In this document: piece by piece, positions 17,340 through 25,502 of the stretch
How positions within the stretch are numbered: position 1 is the stretch's first letter
Layout: each line of letters begins with the position of its first letter
Source: Vibrio sinensis
Lineage (GTDB): Bacteria; Pseudomonadota; Gammaproteobacteria; Enterobacterales; Vibrionaceae
Assembly (NCBI RefSeq): GCF_003605645.1
Contig: NZ_QVMU01000020.1
Location: 1-64,000, forward strand
Reading direction: 5' to 3'
Length of the DNA: 64,000 nucleotides
Translations under genes and position numbers: made by a program
The notes under the pieces: model-generated
The model's database searches: none
What the model saw: the letters and a program-made list of their open reading frames with translations, nothing else
Told to the model about the DNA's origin: nothing

Positions 17340-19142
17340 ATGGTAGACAACGGAAATACATACGGTGAACGCGTATCGCGTTTAGTGGGATGGGGGCATT
17401 GGTTTGCCTTTTTCAACATTATCGCAGCGATGCTGATCGGTACCCGTTACATTACTCAGTCACCATGGCCTGAAACATTGCTAGGGCAAGTTTACCTTGC
17501 TCTATCATGGGTTGGTCACTTTGGCTTTCTTGTCTTTGCTTTGTATCTGCTCATTCTATTTCCTCTAACGTTTGTTATTCCATCACGGAAACTATTTCGC
17601 TTAGTTTCCGTGTGTTTTGCCACTGTTGGCTTAACGGTCTTATTGATCGATACTCAGGCTTACCAGAGCATCAATCTCCACCTCACCCCTGTGGTGTGGG
17701 AAGTGTTGTTCAGTGACGAAAGCAGTAATGTGACTGCTGACCTGCAACATCTCTTTGTCGTAATGCCATTAATTTTCCTTGTCGAACTTGCCCTTGCTGA
17801 GTGGGTTTGGCGAAAACAACGTAAACTATCGCACAAGCATGTGGGTCGCCCTATTGCTGCGATCTTCTTTGTCAGTTTTATTGGTAGCCATCTAATTTAC
17901 GTTTGGGCTGATGCTTACTTCTATAGCCCAATCACAGCGCAACAAGCCAATTTCCCAGTCTCTTATCCAATGACGGCCAAGTCATTTATGGAGAAACACG
18001 GTTTACTTGATCGTGAAGAATACTTAAAACGTCAAGCAGAAAGCAAAGGCGGAGCGGAACTGGTTCGTTACCCATTAGAAAAAATTGAGTTTAGCCGCAG
18101 AGCAAACTCTCTAAATGTCCTCATTGTTAATGTAAACAACCTGCGTGCAGATGCATTAACGGCTGAGCGCATGCCAAATACTTTTAAGTTTGCAAGCGAG
18201 AACCTCACGTTCAAAAACCATTATAGCTCAAGCAATGACTCATTTGGCGTGTTCGGCTTGTTCTATGGTTTACCAAGCAGCTATGCCAGCAGTATCAAGG
18301 CTCAATCATCTCGACCAGTCATGATTGATACTTTGCTTGATCAAGGCTATCACTTCGGTCTTTTTAGCGGTAACGACTTTGAAGAACCTCTCTATCAAGA
18401 GAGTATTTTTGTGGATATGCCAAAACAATCTTTTGACCTCGATGCTGGCAACAGTTCAGACATTCAAGCAATTAATGATTGGAGTAATTGGGTTATCGAG
18501 CAAAGTGATTCCCCATGGTTCAGCTATATTGAGCTCACCACCGTTGACAACTTCAGTGATTACGACACGAAAGCAAAAGGTAACACGACCGAAAAGCTCT
18601 CGATTAACTACTATGAATCGGCAACCAGTGCTGACCGCCAACTTGGCGTTATCTATGACCAAATTAAGGCTCTAGATCTTGAAGAAGATACGATTGTGGT
18701 TGTGACATCCAATCATGGTACTGAATTCAATGAAACTCGTACAAATAGCTGGGGCGCAAATACAAATTACAGCCGCTATCAACTACAAGTACCAATGATC
18801 ATTCACTGGCCGGGTAAAGTGGCAGCAGAATACACCCACAAAACTAGCCATCTTGATTTCTCTGTCACTATTTTACAAGACTTGCTAGGCGTATCTTCAA
18901 ACCCGAGTGATTACGCTAGTGGCCGTAATTTATTTACAGAGCGCCCTCGTAAATGGATTCTTGCTGGTGATTCTCGTGAGTTAGCGTTAATTACTGACAC
19001 CAATACTACGGTGATTGATAAGTTTGGTAACTATAAGCTATACGACAGTGAATACCGTCGTTTAACCGATGAAAATCCAGCACTGCCGGTGCTAATGCAA
19101 GGCTTAACTGAATTACAGCGCTTTTACACCAAAAGCAATTAA
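17340..19142 (+). CDS. yejM: Inner-membrane protein YejM (PbgA/LapC), LPS synthesis regulator
   Basis: 600 residues: five N-terminal transmembrane helices (about 15-190), then a periplasmic alkaline-phosphatase/sulfatase-fold domain (about 255-590) with the family blocks NVLIVNVNNLRADAL, FKNHYSSSNDSFGVFGLFYG and VVVTSNHGTEFNET. In E. coli the essential homologue senses lipopolysaccharide in the inner membrane and controls LpxC turnover through LapB; a cardiolipin transport role was proposed earlier. It follows yejL closely. Two tRNA genes lie downstream with no clear terminator in between. Confidence 0.93.
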   Translation: MVDNGNTYGERVSRLVGWGHWFAFFNIIAAMLIGTRYITQSPWPETLLGQVYLALSWVGHFGFLVFALYLLILFPLTFVIPSRKLFRLVSVCFATVGLTVLLIDTQAYQSINLHLTPVVWEVLFSDESSNVTADLQHLFVVMPLIFLVELALAEWVWRKQRKLSHKHVGRPIAAIFFVSFIGSHLIYVWADAYFYSPITAQQANFPVSYPMTAKSFMEKHGLLDREEYLKRQAESKGGAELVRYPLEKIEFSRRANSLNVLIVNVNNLRADALTAERMPNTFKFASENLTFKNHYSSSNDSFGVFGLFYGLPSSYASSIKAQSSRPVMIDTLLDQGYHFGLFSGNDFEEPLYQESIFVDMPKQSFDLDAGNSSDIQAINDWSNWVIEQSDSPWFSYIELTTVDNFSDYDTKAKGNTTEKLSINYYESATSADRQLGVIYDQIKALDLEEDTIVVVTSNHGTEFNETRTNSWGANTNYSRYQLQVPMIIHWPGKVAAEYTHKTSHLDFSVTILQDLLGVSSNPSDYASGRNLFTERPRKWILAGDSRELALITDTNTTVIDKFGNYKLYDSEYRRLTDENPALPVLMQGLTELQRFYTKSN

Positions 19143-19167
19143 ATCATAGTGTTAGTGCTACTAAGCA

Positions 19168-19196
19168 TTGATCTATTCGATTAATCTGTATACATT
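19168..19196 (+). promoter_or_regulatory. Possible promoter of tRNA-Pro
   Basis: TTGATC (19168-19173) and TACATT (19191-19196) are separated by 17 bases and placed so that transcription would begin just before the tRNA at 19205. A competing -10 (TATACA, 15-base spacing) overlaps it. Confidence 0.4.
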
Positions 19197-19204
19197 ATTC
19201 GTAT

Positions 19205-19281
19205 CGGACTGTAGCGCAGCTTGGTAGCGCACCGTCATGGGGTGTCGGGGGTCGGAGGTTCAAATCCTCTCAGTCCGACCA
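19205..19281 (+). tRNA. tRNA-Pro (anticodon GGG)
   Basis: A 77-base cloverleaf with acceptor stem CGGACTG / CAGTCCG, D-arm AGCGCAGCTTGGTAGCGC, anticodon loop ATGGGGT (anticodon at 19239-19241), T-arm with GGTTCAAATCC, and an encoded CCA end. It is nearly identical to E. coli proL outside the acceptor stem. Confidence 0.97.
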
Positions 19282-19288
19282 TACACCT

Positions 19289-19318
19289 TAAAAGGAGAGC
19301 TTAATGCTCTCCTTTTTC
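19289..19318 (+). terminator. Terminator after tRNA-Pro
   Basis: AAAAGGAGAGC / GCTCTCCTTTTT hairpin with a T-run, 8 bases after the tRNA. Confidence 0.85.
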
Positions 19319-19546
19319 ATATCGTCTCTACTCTATTTCACACTTAAATAGAATGCTCATACTTAGTCTTGATATCACTCCCCATTACCTCACATTAGGA
19401 TTAGCGGCGTTCTCTGACGTTTCTCATTTATATGGTTCTCTCGACGCTGCGCTATCGTTAATGCACATGAAAGCATAACAAATGAGCATTTGAACTATTA
19501 TTTACGCCGAAACGCTCATAAATAGAGCAAACAGTAAAAACAGGGG

Positions 19547-19575
19547 TTTACAAGATATCAGAAGCTCTATAATAT
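19547..19575 (+). promoter_or_regulatory. Promoter of tRNA-Ser
   Basis: TTTACA (19547-19552), 17-base spacer, TAATAT (19570-19575), then a GC-rich discriminator (GCGCG) typical of stringently controlled stable-RNA promoters, 11 bases ahead of the tRNA. Confidence 0.6.
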
Positions 19576-19585
19576 GCGCGTCAAC

Positions 19586-19676
19586 GGAGAGATGGCTGAG
19601 TGGTTTAAAGCACCGGTCTTGAAAACCGGCGTGGGTTTATAGCCCACCTAGGGTTCAAATCCCTATCTCTCCGCCA
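19586..19676 (+). tRNA. tRNA-Ser (anticodon UGA)
   Basis: A 91-base class II tRNA: acceptor stem GGAGAGA / TCTCTCC, anticodon loop CTTGAAA with TGA at 19620-19622, a long variable arm (GTGGGTTTATAGCCCAC), the T-loop GGTTCAAATCC and an encoded CCA. Confidence 0.97.
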
Positions 19677-19684
19677 TATTAGAA

Positions 19685-19712
19685 GAGCCCGCTGATTTCA
19701 GCGGGCTTTTTG
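19685..19712 (+). terminator. Terminator after tRNA-Ser
   Basis: AGCCCGCTGA / TCAGCGGGCT hairpin followed by five Ts. Confidence 0.88.
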
Positions 19713-19811
19713 CTTTTCATCAAACTCATCATTATAGCGATTTATAATGATGAGAAGCTTCAATCCTCTCACCACATATTCATCATCACTTTAACCACAC
19801 ACAAAATTACG

Positions 19812-20717
19812 TCACTGAATGATTTGTGCATGCAGATATTTAATAAAGGCGACCGCTTCTTTTGAGAGCTGGCTATTTTTACGGGTTAATATGTAATAAG
19901 CGCGATGATGACGAACATGCATCTCTGCAAATGGCATGATTAAAGTATTGCTCTCTAAATGCTGCTGCACTAACTCCTGCCCACATAAAGCCACTCCTAG
20001 CCCTGCCATCGCCATCGACATTACAACGTCAGACTCTCCGGCAACATGCCCCTTTTTGGTATCCATGCCTTGAATGGGATAATGTTTATGCCAGTATTTC
20101 CAATCACTTGAATCACGTTCATGAAGTAGCACTGCTTTGGCAAGATCTGAGGGAGCCAGTAGGTTGTTCTCTTGCGCATATTGCGGTGAGCAAACAGGAA
20201 CATAATTTAACCCAAATAAAAACTGAGCATCAAATCCCTCCCAGCGTCCCTCCCCCCACTTTATCGCGAGTTCCGTTTCCGGCAAAAAATCCAGATGATG
20301 CGTGGTTAACACTTGGCGAACTAAGACATAATCCAACTGCTTTAAAAAACCCGGCAAATACTGGCTAATGAAAAGCCGACTAAATACCGGTTCTGTCTCG
20401 ATATTTAAGTTATAACTGTTCGACTTATCATGGAATTCATCCACCACATTAAGTAATGCGTTAAAAGGCATATCAATTTGGTCATATAGACGTTGGCCAT
20501 CCTCCGTCATGATCACTTTTCTTGAACTTCTAAAAAATAACTTCGTTTTTAAGAGTGATTCGAGTTTCGACACCTGTTGACTGACGGCCGGCTGAGTGAG
20601 ATGCAAGTCACGGCTTGCTAACGTAAAACTCTGCCTATCAGCAACGGCCTTAAACGCCATAAACCAAGCAAGATGGGGAACTCGTGATACGTGGTTACTA
20701 TTGGAATGCTCTATCAT
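19812..20717 (-). CDS. LysR-family transcriptional regulator (GcvA-like)
   Basis: 301 residues with an N-terminal winged helix-turn-helix (FKAVADRQSFTLASRDLHLT then QPAVSQQVSKLESLL, about residues 22-57) and a C-terminal effector-binding domain that ends in an AGLGVALCGQELVQQHL block as in the GcvA/AmpR group. It is divergently placed 118 bases from the BCCT transporter gene, so it most likely controls the transporter-enzyme pair, and probably itself, in response to their substrate. The effector is unknown. No good ribosome-binding site precedes the ATG. Confidence 0.88.
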   Translation of the reverse strand: MIEHSNSNHVSRVPHLAWFMAFKAVADRQSFTLASRDLHLTQPAVSQQVSKLESLLKTKLFFRSSRKVIMTEDGQRLYDQIDMPFNALLNVVDEFHDKSNSYNLNIETEPVFSRLFISQYLPGFLKQLDYVLVRQVLTTHHLDFLPETELAIKWGEGRWEGFDAQFLFGLNYVPVCSPQYAQENNLLAPSDLAKAVLLHERDSSDWKYWHKHYPIQGMDTKKGHVAGESDVVMSMAMAGLGVALCGQELVQQHLESNTLIMPFAEMHVRHHRAYYILTRKNSQLSKEAVAFIKYLHAQIIQ

Positions 20718-20835
20718 AAGAAAACGTTATAGATGAATAATAATTTATTGCTTTATGGTACGAAGTTTCTGCTAGAAAATCCATTTCAAACGAATATCCC
20801 TACAATCAATAACGTATATTTATATGAGGAACATT

Positions 20836-22395
20836 ATGCATAATGAATCAGCCGTCTTGCCTAGTACCCCTAGGCAAAGTGCAAAGCACGATAAAACTCT
20901 CATCTCCATTAGTTTAGTTTTCGTCTTTATTACTATCGGTTTACTGATGATGTACCCAACGGGTTCACAGGAAGCGGCAAAATCGATGTTTAGTGGTTTA
21001 ACCAATAGTATTGGCTCTGTTGTTCAGCTATTTGGTTTTGCGGCAGTGTGTATTGTGCTCTACGTGGGCTCAAGTAAATTTGGTGATATCAAGCTGGGTG
21101 AGGGTGATCCGGAGTACACCAATACAAGCTGGTTATTCATGTTCATTTGTGCAGGGTTGGGCTCTGCAACCATGTACTGGGCCTTTATGGAATGGGCATA
21201 CTACTACAATGGTATCGGTCTGAATATCCCAGCACAAAGTAATGAGGCTCTACGTACCAGTCTCTCCTACGTGTTCTTCCATTGGGGGATCACGCCTTGG
21301 GCTATCTATGCATTAGCATCAGTAACTATGGCCTACCACTTCCATATTAATCGCTCAAAAGGCTTAAATCTTTCAACTCTGGTTTCATCAATTCTGAATC
21401 TAGATGAGAACAGTACAGCAAGCCGTGTAATTGGCCGAGTTTTAGACCTTACTTTCCTTTTTGCTACATTTGGTGGTCTTATCCTTACAACGACAGTAAC
21501 GATCGGTACTGTATCGACGGGGTTCGCTTCACTGTTTGGCATCGAAAACTCTTTCTTACTTAAAACCGGGTTACTTGCACTGGTTACACTAACTTTCACT
21601 CTAAGTTCATACATTGGTATTAGTGAAGGACTGCAAAAGATCGCTCATATGGCGTGTGGCATGACGTTCGTATTTGGCCTAATCGTATTGGTGCTGGGTG
21701 ATACTACTTTCATCATTGATTTCGTAGTGAATTCTCTCGGTTTAACCCTGTCAAACTTCGTTGAAATGAGCCTATTTACCGATGTCACTAATGATGGCAC
21801 GTTCAATAAAGACTGGACGGTTTTCTACTGGCTATATTGGATCACTTACACTCCTGGCGTTTCAATTTTCGTGACGCGCATTTCAAAAGGCCGAACTATC
21901 CGTCAAGTTATTTTCGGTTTAATCGCTGGTGGTTGTGCTGGTTGCTGGTTCTTCTTCGGTAGTTTAAGTGGCTACGCGGTTGATATGTTCGCATCAGACA
22001 TCATCAACGCACCACAAATTCTCACTACCATCAGTGGTGACTATGCTGTCGCAGAGTTGATTGCAAACCTGCCTATGGGCTCATTCTTATCAGTATTCTA
22101 CTTTATATTGATGATGGTATTCCTAGCATCACATTTGGATGCAACGGCTTATACCGTCGCTGCGGTAAGTACCAAAGGTCTTAAACAAGGTGAGGACCCT
22201 GAACGCTCACTGCGCCTATTCTGGTGCGTCATGCTTAGCTTACTTCCATTAGCAATGCTGTACATCAACGCCTCTCTAGACACTTTAAAAACAGCGGTAA
22301 CCTTAACGGCCGCGCCATTCATCGTCGTACTTCTTCTTTGTATTGTTGGCTTAAAGAAATTCTTGTCTAGCCATAAATTTGTGGAAAATAAATAA
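20836..22395 (+). CDS. BCCT-family transporter (betaine/choline/carnitine type)
   Basis: 519 residues from the ATG at 20836, preferred over 20824 because AGGA sits 5 bases before it. Twelve hydrophobic segments, the family block FFHWGITPWAIYA and the BCCT signature WTVFYWLYWITYTPG...TRISKGRT (about residues 327-354) identify it. These carriers import quaternary ammonium or related compounds with Na+ or H+ or by exchange. In the signature the usual W-W-x-x-W aromatic box reads Y-W-x-x-Y, so the substrate may not be an ordinary trimethylammonium compound. The stop overlaps the next start by one base (TAATG). Confidence 0.88.
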   Translation: MHNESAVLPSTPRQSAKHDKTLISISLVFVFITIGLLMMYPTGSQEAAKSMFSGLTNSIGSVVQLFGFAAVCIVLYVGSSKFGDIKLGEGDPEYTNTSWLFMFICAGLGSATMYWAFMEWAYYYNGIGLNIPAQSNEALRTSLSYVFFHWGITPWAIYALASVTMAYHFHINRSKGLNLSTLVSSILNLDENSTASRVIGRVLDLTFLFATFGGLILTTTVTIGTVSTGFASLFGIENSFLLKTGLLALVTLTFTLSSYIGISEGLQKIAHMACGMTFVFGLIVLVLGDTTFIIDFVVNSLGLTLSNFVEMSLFTDVTNDGTFNKDWTVFYWLYWITYTPGVSIFVTRISKGRTIRQVIFGLIAGGCAGCWFFFGSLSGYAVDMFASDIINAPQILTTISGDYAVAELIANLPMGSFLSVFYFILMMVFLASHLDATAYTVAAVSTKGLKQGEDPERSLRLFWCVMLSLLPLAMLYINASLDTLKTAVTLTAAPFIVVLLLCIVGLKKFLSSHKFVENK

Positions 22396-23516
22396 TGAAA
22401 ATTACTGATATTGAAGTAATTCACCTACGTGTACCTAGTCAAGATGAGATTTGTACTTGGGGCGAAGATGCTGTCATCGTAAAAGTGATTACCGATTGCG
22501 GAATCATCGGTGTAGGCGAAGCTGACTCTTCTCCAATGGTGGTAAAAGCGTGTATTGAAACGCCAAACTCAAACCTATACTGCTATGGCTTAAAAGCACT
22601 ATTGGTTGGTGAAAACCCACTAGAAATTGAGCGTCTATGGAATAAGATGTACTGGGCTTCTAACTACATGGGTCGCCGTGGTGCAGGTATTCATGCTATC
22701 AGTGCTATTGATATCGCACTTTGGGATATCGCAGGACAATATTACCAAGTGCCAACTCACACTCTGCTAGGTGGTAAATATCGCGACAAAATCCGTGCAT
22801 ACGGCACTTTTATTCCAGCAGACCGTCCAGAAGATAACCGCGAAATTGCAACGAATCTTGTGAAACAAGGCTTCACTAGCATTAAATTTGGTGGTGGTGT
22901 CTTTGGTGATGACCCAGACACTGACTACGAAATTGTTCGTCATGTTCGTGAAGCGGTGGGTGATGATATCGAAGTGCAAATTGACTTAGCATCTAAATGG
23001 GCCACATGTGGTCATGCGATGGAAATGTGTCGTCGTCTTGAAAAGTTCAATTTGAACTGGGTAGAGGAACCTGTACTTGCAGATTGCCTCACTAGTTATG
23101 CAAAACTATCAAACAAAGTCTCTCAAAAATTAGCTGGCGGTGAGTCTCTAACAACCCGTTTCGAGTTCGCTGACTTTCTTGAGAAGTCGCATGTCGATAT
23201 TGTTCAGCCAGACATCACTCGTTGTGGTGGTATTACCGAAATGAAGAAGATTTACGACATGGCACAAATGCATGGTACTCGCTTGGTTCCACACGGTTTT
23301 AGTACCGGCATTTTACTCTCAGCTTCAGTGCATTTTTTAGCCTCGTGTGAGCACGGTACCTTGATGGAATACTCACAAAGCGACAGCCCACTATTTACCG
23401 ATTTAGTATCAAATCAGCTGCCGTTCGAAAATGGTTTTGTACCGGTTTCTGATGCGCCGGGATTGGGAATAGAACTCAACGAAGATTTAATCGCGAAATA
23501 TCGCGTTGAGATTTAA
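22395..23516 (+). CDS. Enolase-superfamily enzyme (mandelate racemase / muconate lactonizing group)
   Basis: A 373-residue two-domain enzyme. The three metal ligands are visible as Asp197 (QIDLAS), Glu224 (WVEEP) and Glu250 (AGGES). The His-Asp general base pair is Asp273 (QPDITRCGG) and His300 (VPHGFSTG). On the other face Lys164 (SIKFGG) is present but position 166, a second lysine in mandelate racemase, is glycine. Such enzymes abstract a proton next to a carboxylate and then dehydrate, epimerise or cycloisomerise. Coupling to a BCCT transporter suggests a betaine-like or amino-acid-like substrate; identity unknown. Start overlaps the transporter stop. Confidence 0.88.
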   Translation: MKITDIEVIHLRVPSQDEICTWGEDAVIVKVITDCGIIGVGEADSSPMVVKACIETPNSNLYCYGLKALLVGENPLEIERLWNKMYWASNYMGRRGAGIHAISAIDIALWDIAGQYYQVPTHTLLGGKYRDKIRAYGTFIPADRPEDNREIATNLVKQGFTSIKFGGGVFGDDPDTDYEIVRHVREAVGDDIEVQIDLASKWATCGHAMEMCRRLEKFNLNWVEEPVLADCLTSYAKLSNKVSQKLAGGESLTTRFEFADFLEKSHVDIVQPDITRCGGITEMKKIYDMAQMHGTRLVPHGFSTGILLSASVHFLASCEHGTLMEYSQSDSPLFTDLVSNQLPFENGFVPVSDAPGLGIELNEDLIAKYRVEI

Positions 23517-23550
23517 TCAGTCGTAAGTAGGACTGATGATATTGCCCCCC

Positions 23551-23575
23551 AAAAGGGATGCTATGCATCCCTTTT
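23551..23575 (+). terminator. Terminator after the enolase-superfamily gene
   Basis: AAAAGGGATG / GCATCCCTTTTT hairpin with a 4-base loop, T-run on the plus strand and A-run on the left, so it may also serve the converging PAP2 gene. Confidence 0.85.
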
Positions 23576-23590
23576 TCAATAGCCACAAGT

Positions 23591-24712
23591 CTATGAATAG
23601 TTAGGTTCGATACGAATCTCTGAAGATCTCGTCCACTGGCGCCGTGCCAATTTTCCCGATAAATACCAAATCAAACACGTTAATGGGATACTTACTAAGC
23701 CATCAACTGCATAGTGCCAACCAAGTGCAAAAGACCCAATAAAAATAATGACTAGATAAACCCAGAAAAACCAGCCCAACTTTCTATTTACGCTACTAAC
23801 ACTTAAAGCCATTTGTGTCGCAATCGAAACATGCATACTTGGCATCGCTGAAATACCACTACCTAGCATCTCTTTATCTTGGATATATGCTTGCCACAAG
23901 TTTTCTTGAGTTTGCACTGCAAATATTCCGAAAGAACCTTGCTCCTTAAGCCATATGTCATGATTTTTAAGTCGCTCCATCAGTTCAGCATAAGTCTGAT
24001 TGCTAGGTTCAAGATTTTCTAAGAATGCAGGCCCTGCCGATGACAAAAGCATTGCCATTATAGTACCAATAAAAAACCAGCATAGTATCCAACTCAGAAT
24101 GGCTTGTGTGCGATTATTACTTGGGGGAGCGAGCAAGAAATAACACAAACAGCCCCATAGCAGAAGAAACCACACATTATAGAAGCAATTAAGTATCATG
24201 ATGTGATATGGGGAATCAAAGACGCTATGAACTAATTCCCATGGAGAGTGACCAAAGAAAAACCATAAATCCATCTCATAGAACAAAGTGTCATACTGAA
24301 AAGGCTTAACCAATGGAATTAAACCTTTCATCGTAGAGAAGCTAGAAATAACTAAACTTAACGCTGTTAGCAGAAAAAAAGACGCTATAATTCTAGCTCG
24401 GCATTCATATATAGCTAGTAGCTTATTCCTATAACATAGAAGCGGCCTAGGCTCTCTTCTACAAGCCAAAACAAAAAAATAAATCGTTGCCGAAATCATG
24501 ATTGAAACAGGTACTACAAGAATAACCCCAGACATATAAGAAAATAGAGAAAGGCGACTAGTGTGTCCATGTAGATATGCAAATAAAGCAACACCTAATA
24601 CGACCACACCCATTATAATATAGAGGAAAAAATCACACTTTATATAACTAGCAATGTCTTTCCCCTCTTTTTTTAGACTACTATACCATTTAAATTCTAG
24701 AATTCTTCCCAT
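23591..24712 (-). CDS. PAP2-superfamily membrane protein (Aur1/inositolphosphotransferase-like)
   Basis: A 373-residue protein with about eight membrane helices. The PAP2 acid-phosphatase motifs are in the C-terminal third: AMPSMHVSIATQMAL (about residue 290) and LGWHYAVDGLVSIP (about residue 335), giving the two histidines and the aspartate of the active site on the periplasmic side. Layout and length resemble the PAP2_3/Aur1-like branch, which transfers or removes lipid-linked phosphate groups, more than small undecaprenyl-pyrophosphate phosphatases. No obvious Shine-Dalgarno precedes the ATG, and a hexamer repeat lies 25 bases upstream. The substrate is unknown. Confidence 0.78.
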   Translation of the reverse strand: MGRILEFKWYSSLKKEGKDIASYIKCDFFLYIIMGVVVLGVALFAYLHGHTSRLSLFSYMSGVILVVPVSIMISATIYFFVLACRREPRPLLCYRNKLLAIYECRARIIASFFLLTALSLVISSFSTMKGLIPLVKPFQYDTLFYEMDLWFFFGHSPWELVHSVFDSPYHIMILNCFYNVWFLLLWGCLCYFLLAPPSNNRTQAILSWILCWFFIGTIMAMLLSSAGPAFLENLEPSNQTYAELMERLKNHDIWLKEQGSFGIFAVQTQENLWQAYIQDKEMLGSGISAMPSMHVSIATQMALSVSSVNRKLGWFFWVYLVIIFIGSFALGWHYAVDGLVSIPLTCLIWYLSGKLARRQWTRSSEIRIEPNYS

Positions 24713-24736
24713 ATAATCACGCCAACTCGCTCACTT

Positions 24737-24760
24737 AGTTATAGTTATAGTTATAGTTAT
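24737..24760. repeat. Hexanucleotide tandem repeat (AGTTAT x4)
   Basis: Four perfect copies of AGTTAT directly upstream of the PAP2 gene start, where its promoter or leader must be. A copy-number change would alter promoter or leader spacing. Confidence 0.9.
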
Positions 24761-24796
24761 TAATGTTTTTTATTTCAGGGCGAAAACATGTGTAAA

Positions 24797-24827
24797 TAGC
24801 CAATACAACATACTCTTGTATCGGCTA
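24797..24827 (-). terminator. Probable terminator of the tad operon
   Basis: Imperfect inverted repeat TAGCCAATACAA / TTGTATCGGCTA, 40 bases after the OmpA-like stop, followed by a modest T-rich stretch on the minus strand. Confidence 0.5.
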
Positions 24828-24867
24828 TAGTTAATTACTTATGACACCTTACTTTGGATTAACTGAA

Positions 24868-25488
24868 CTATAAAGTTCCAATTTCCACTCGGCGATTTTT
24901 CTCTCGCCCTTTCGCATCATTATTCGAAGCGATAGGCTTAGTTTCACCAAAACTAGTCACTTTCACTTTCTCTTTATCCACACTCTGATCCACTAAGTAC
25001 TCTTGTACCGATTCAGCACGTTTCAAACCGAGAGAAAAATTATAACCTTTCGATCCAATCGAATCGGTATGCCCTTTTAACTCAATTTGCTTTGGCGATA
25101 AGCGAATTTTTTCAATTAAAGAGTCTAATATTGCAACCGACGTCGGGGTGAGTCGGGCACTGGCAAAATCAAAGTACACTCGACCATCAACAGCATTTAA
25201 CGCACCTTGAGAGACAAAGTACTCGACACACTCTTTCTGAATACCCAAATTTTGCATTTCTGAGGCTAATACCTGCTCTGGCGGAAGGCCTCCTTTTGAC
25301 TCAACTCTCAGAGCGCCACCTTGCAATAACGAAACTTGTGTTGAACTATCAATCGTTACTTCTTGCTTGATGCTTACGTTAGGCTTTCCACATACCGTGA
25401 TTAACTTATCATTATCAACTTGTGCGTAGGATAAAGTAGAAAATAAACACAACATCACCCCTGAGGCGTTGACTAACCGACTTGTCAT
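24868..25488 (-). CDS. OmpA-family protein at the end of the tad operon
   Basis: 206 residues with a signal peptide (cleaved near SYAQV) and a C-terminal OmpA/MotB peptidoglycan-binding domain: VYFDFASARLTP, IELKGHTDSIGS, NFSLGLKRAESVQEYL and NDAKGREKNRRVEIG. No N-terminal barrel is present, so it is probably a periplasmic or outer-membrane-tethered wall anchor. Starts 14 bases after tadG with an AAGGAA ribosome-binding site. OmpA-like genes commonly close tad loci in vibrios, where they may stabilise the pilus machinery. Confidence 0.87.
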   Translation of the reverse strand: MTSRLVNASGVMLCLFSTLSYAQVDNDKLITVCGKPNVSIKQEVTIDSSTQVSLLQGGALRVESKGGLPPEQVLASEMQNLGIQKECVEYFVSQGALNAVDGRVYFDFASARLTPTSVAILDSLIEKIRLSPKQIELKGHTDSIGSKGYNFSLGLKRAESVQEYLVDQSVDKEKVKVTSFGETKPIASNNDAKGREKNRRVEIGTL

Positions 25489-25502
25489 AAATATTCCTTA
25501 AT

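Noticed and set aside
19205..19676. tRNA genes as an integration site for a genomic island
   Set aside because: Both tRNAs are intact, and there is no integrase, no repeated tRNA 3' end nearby, and housekeeping or metabolic genes on both sides.
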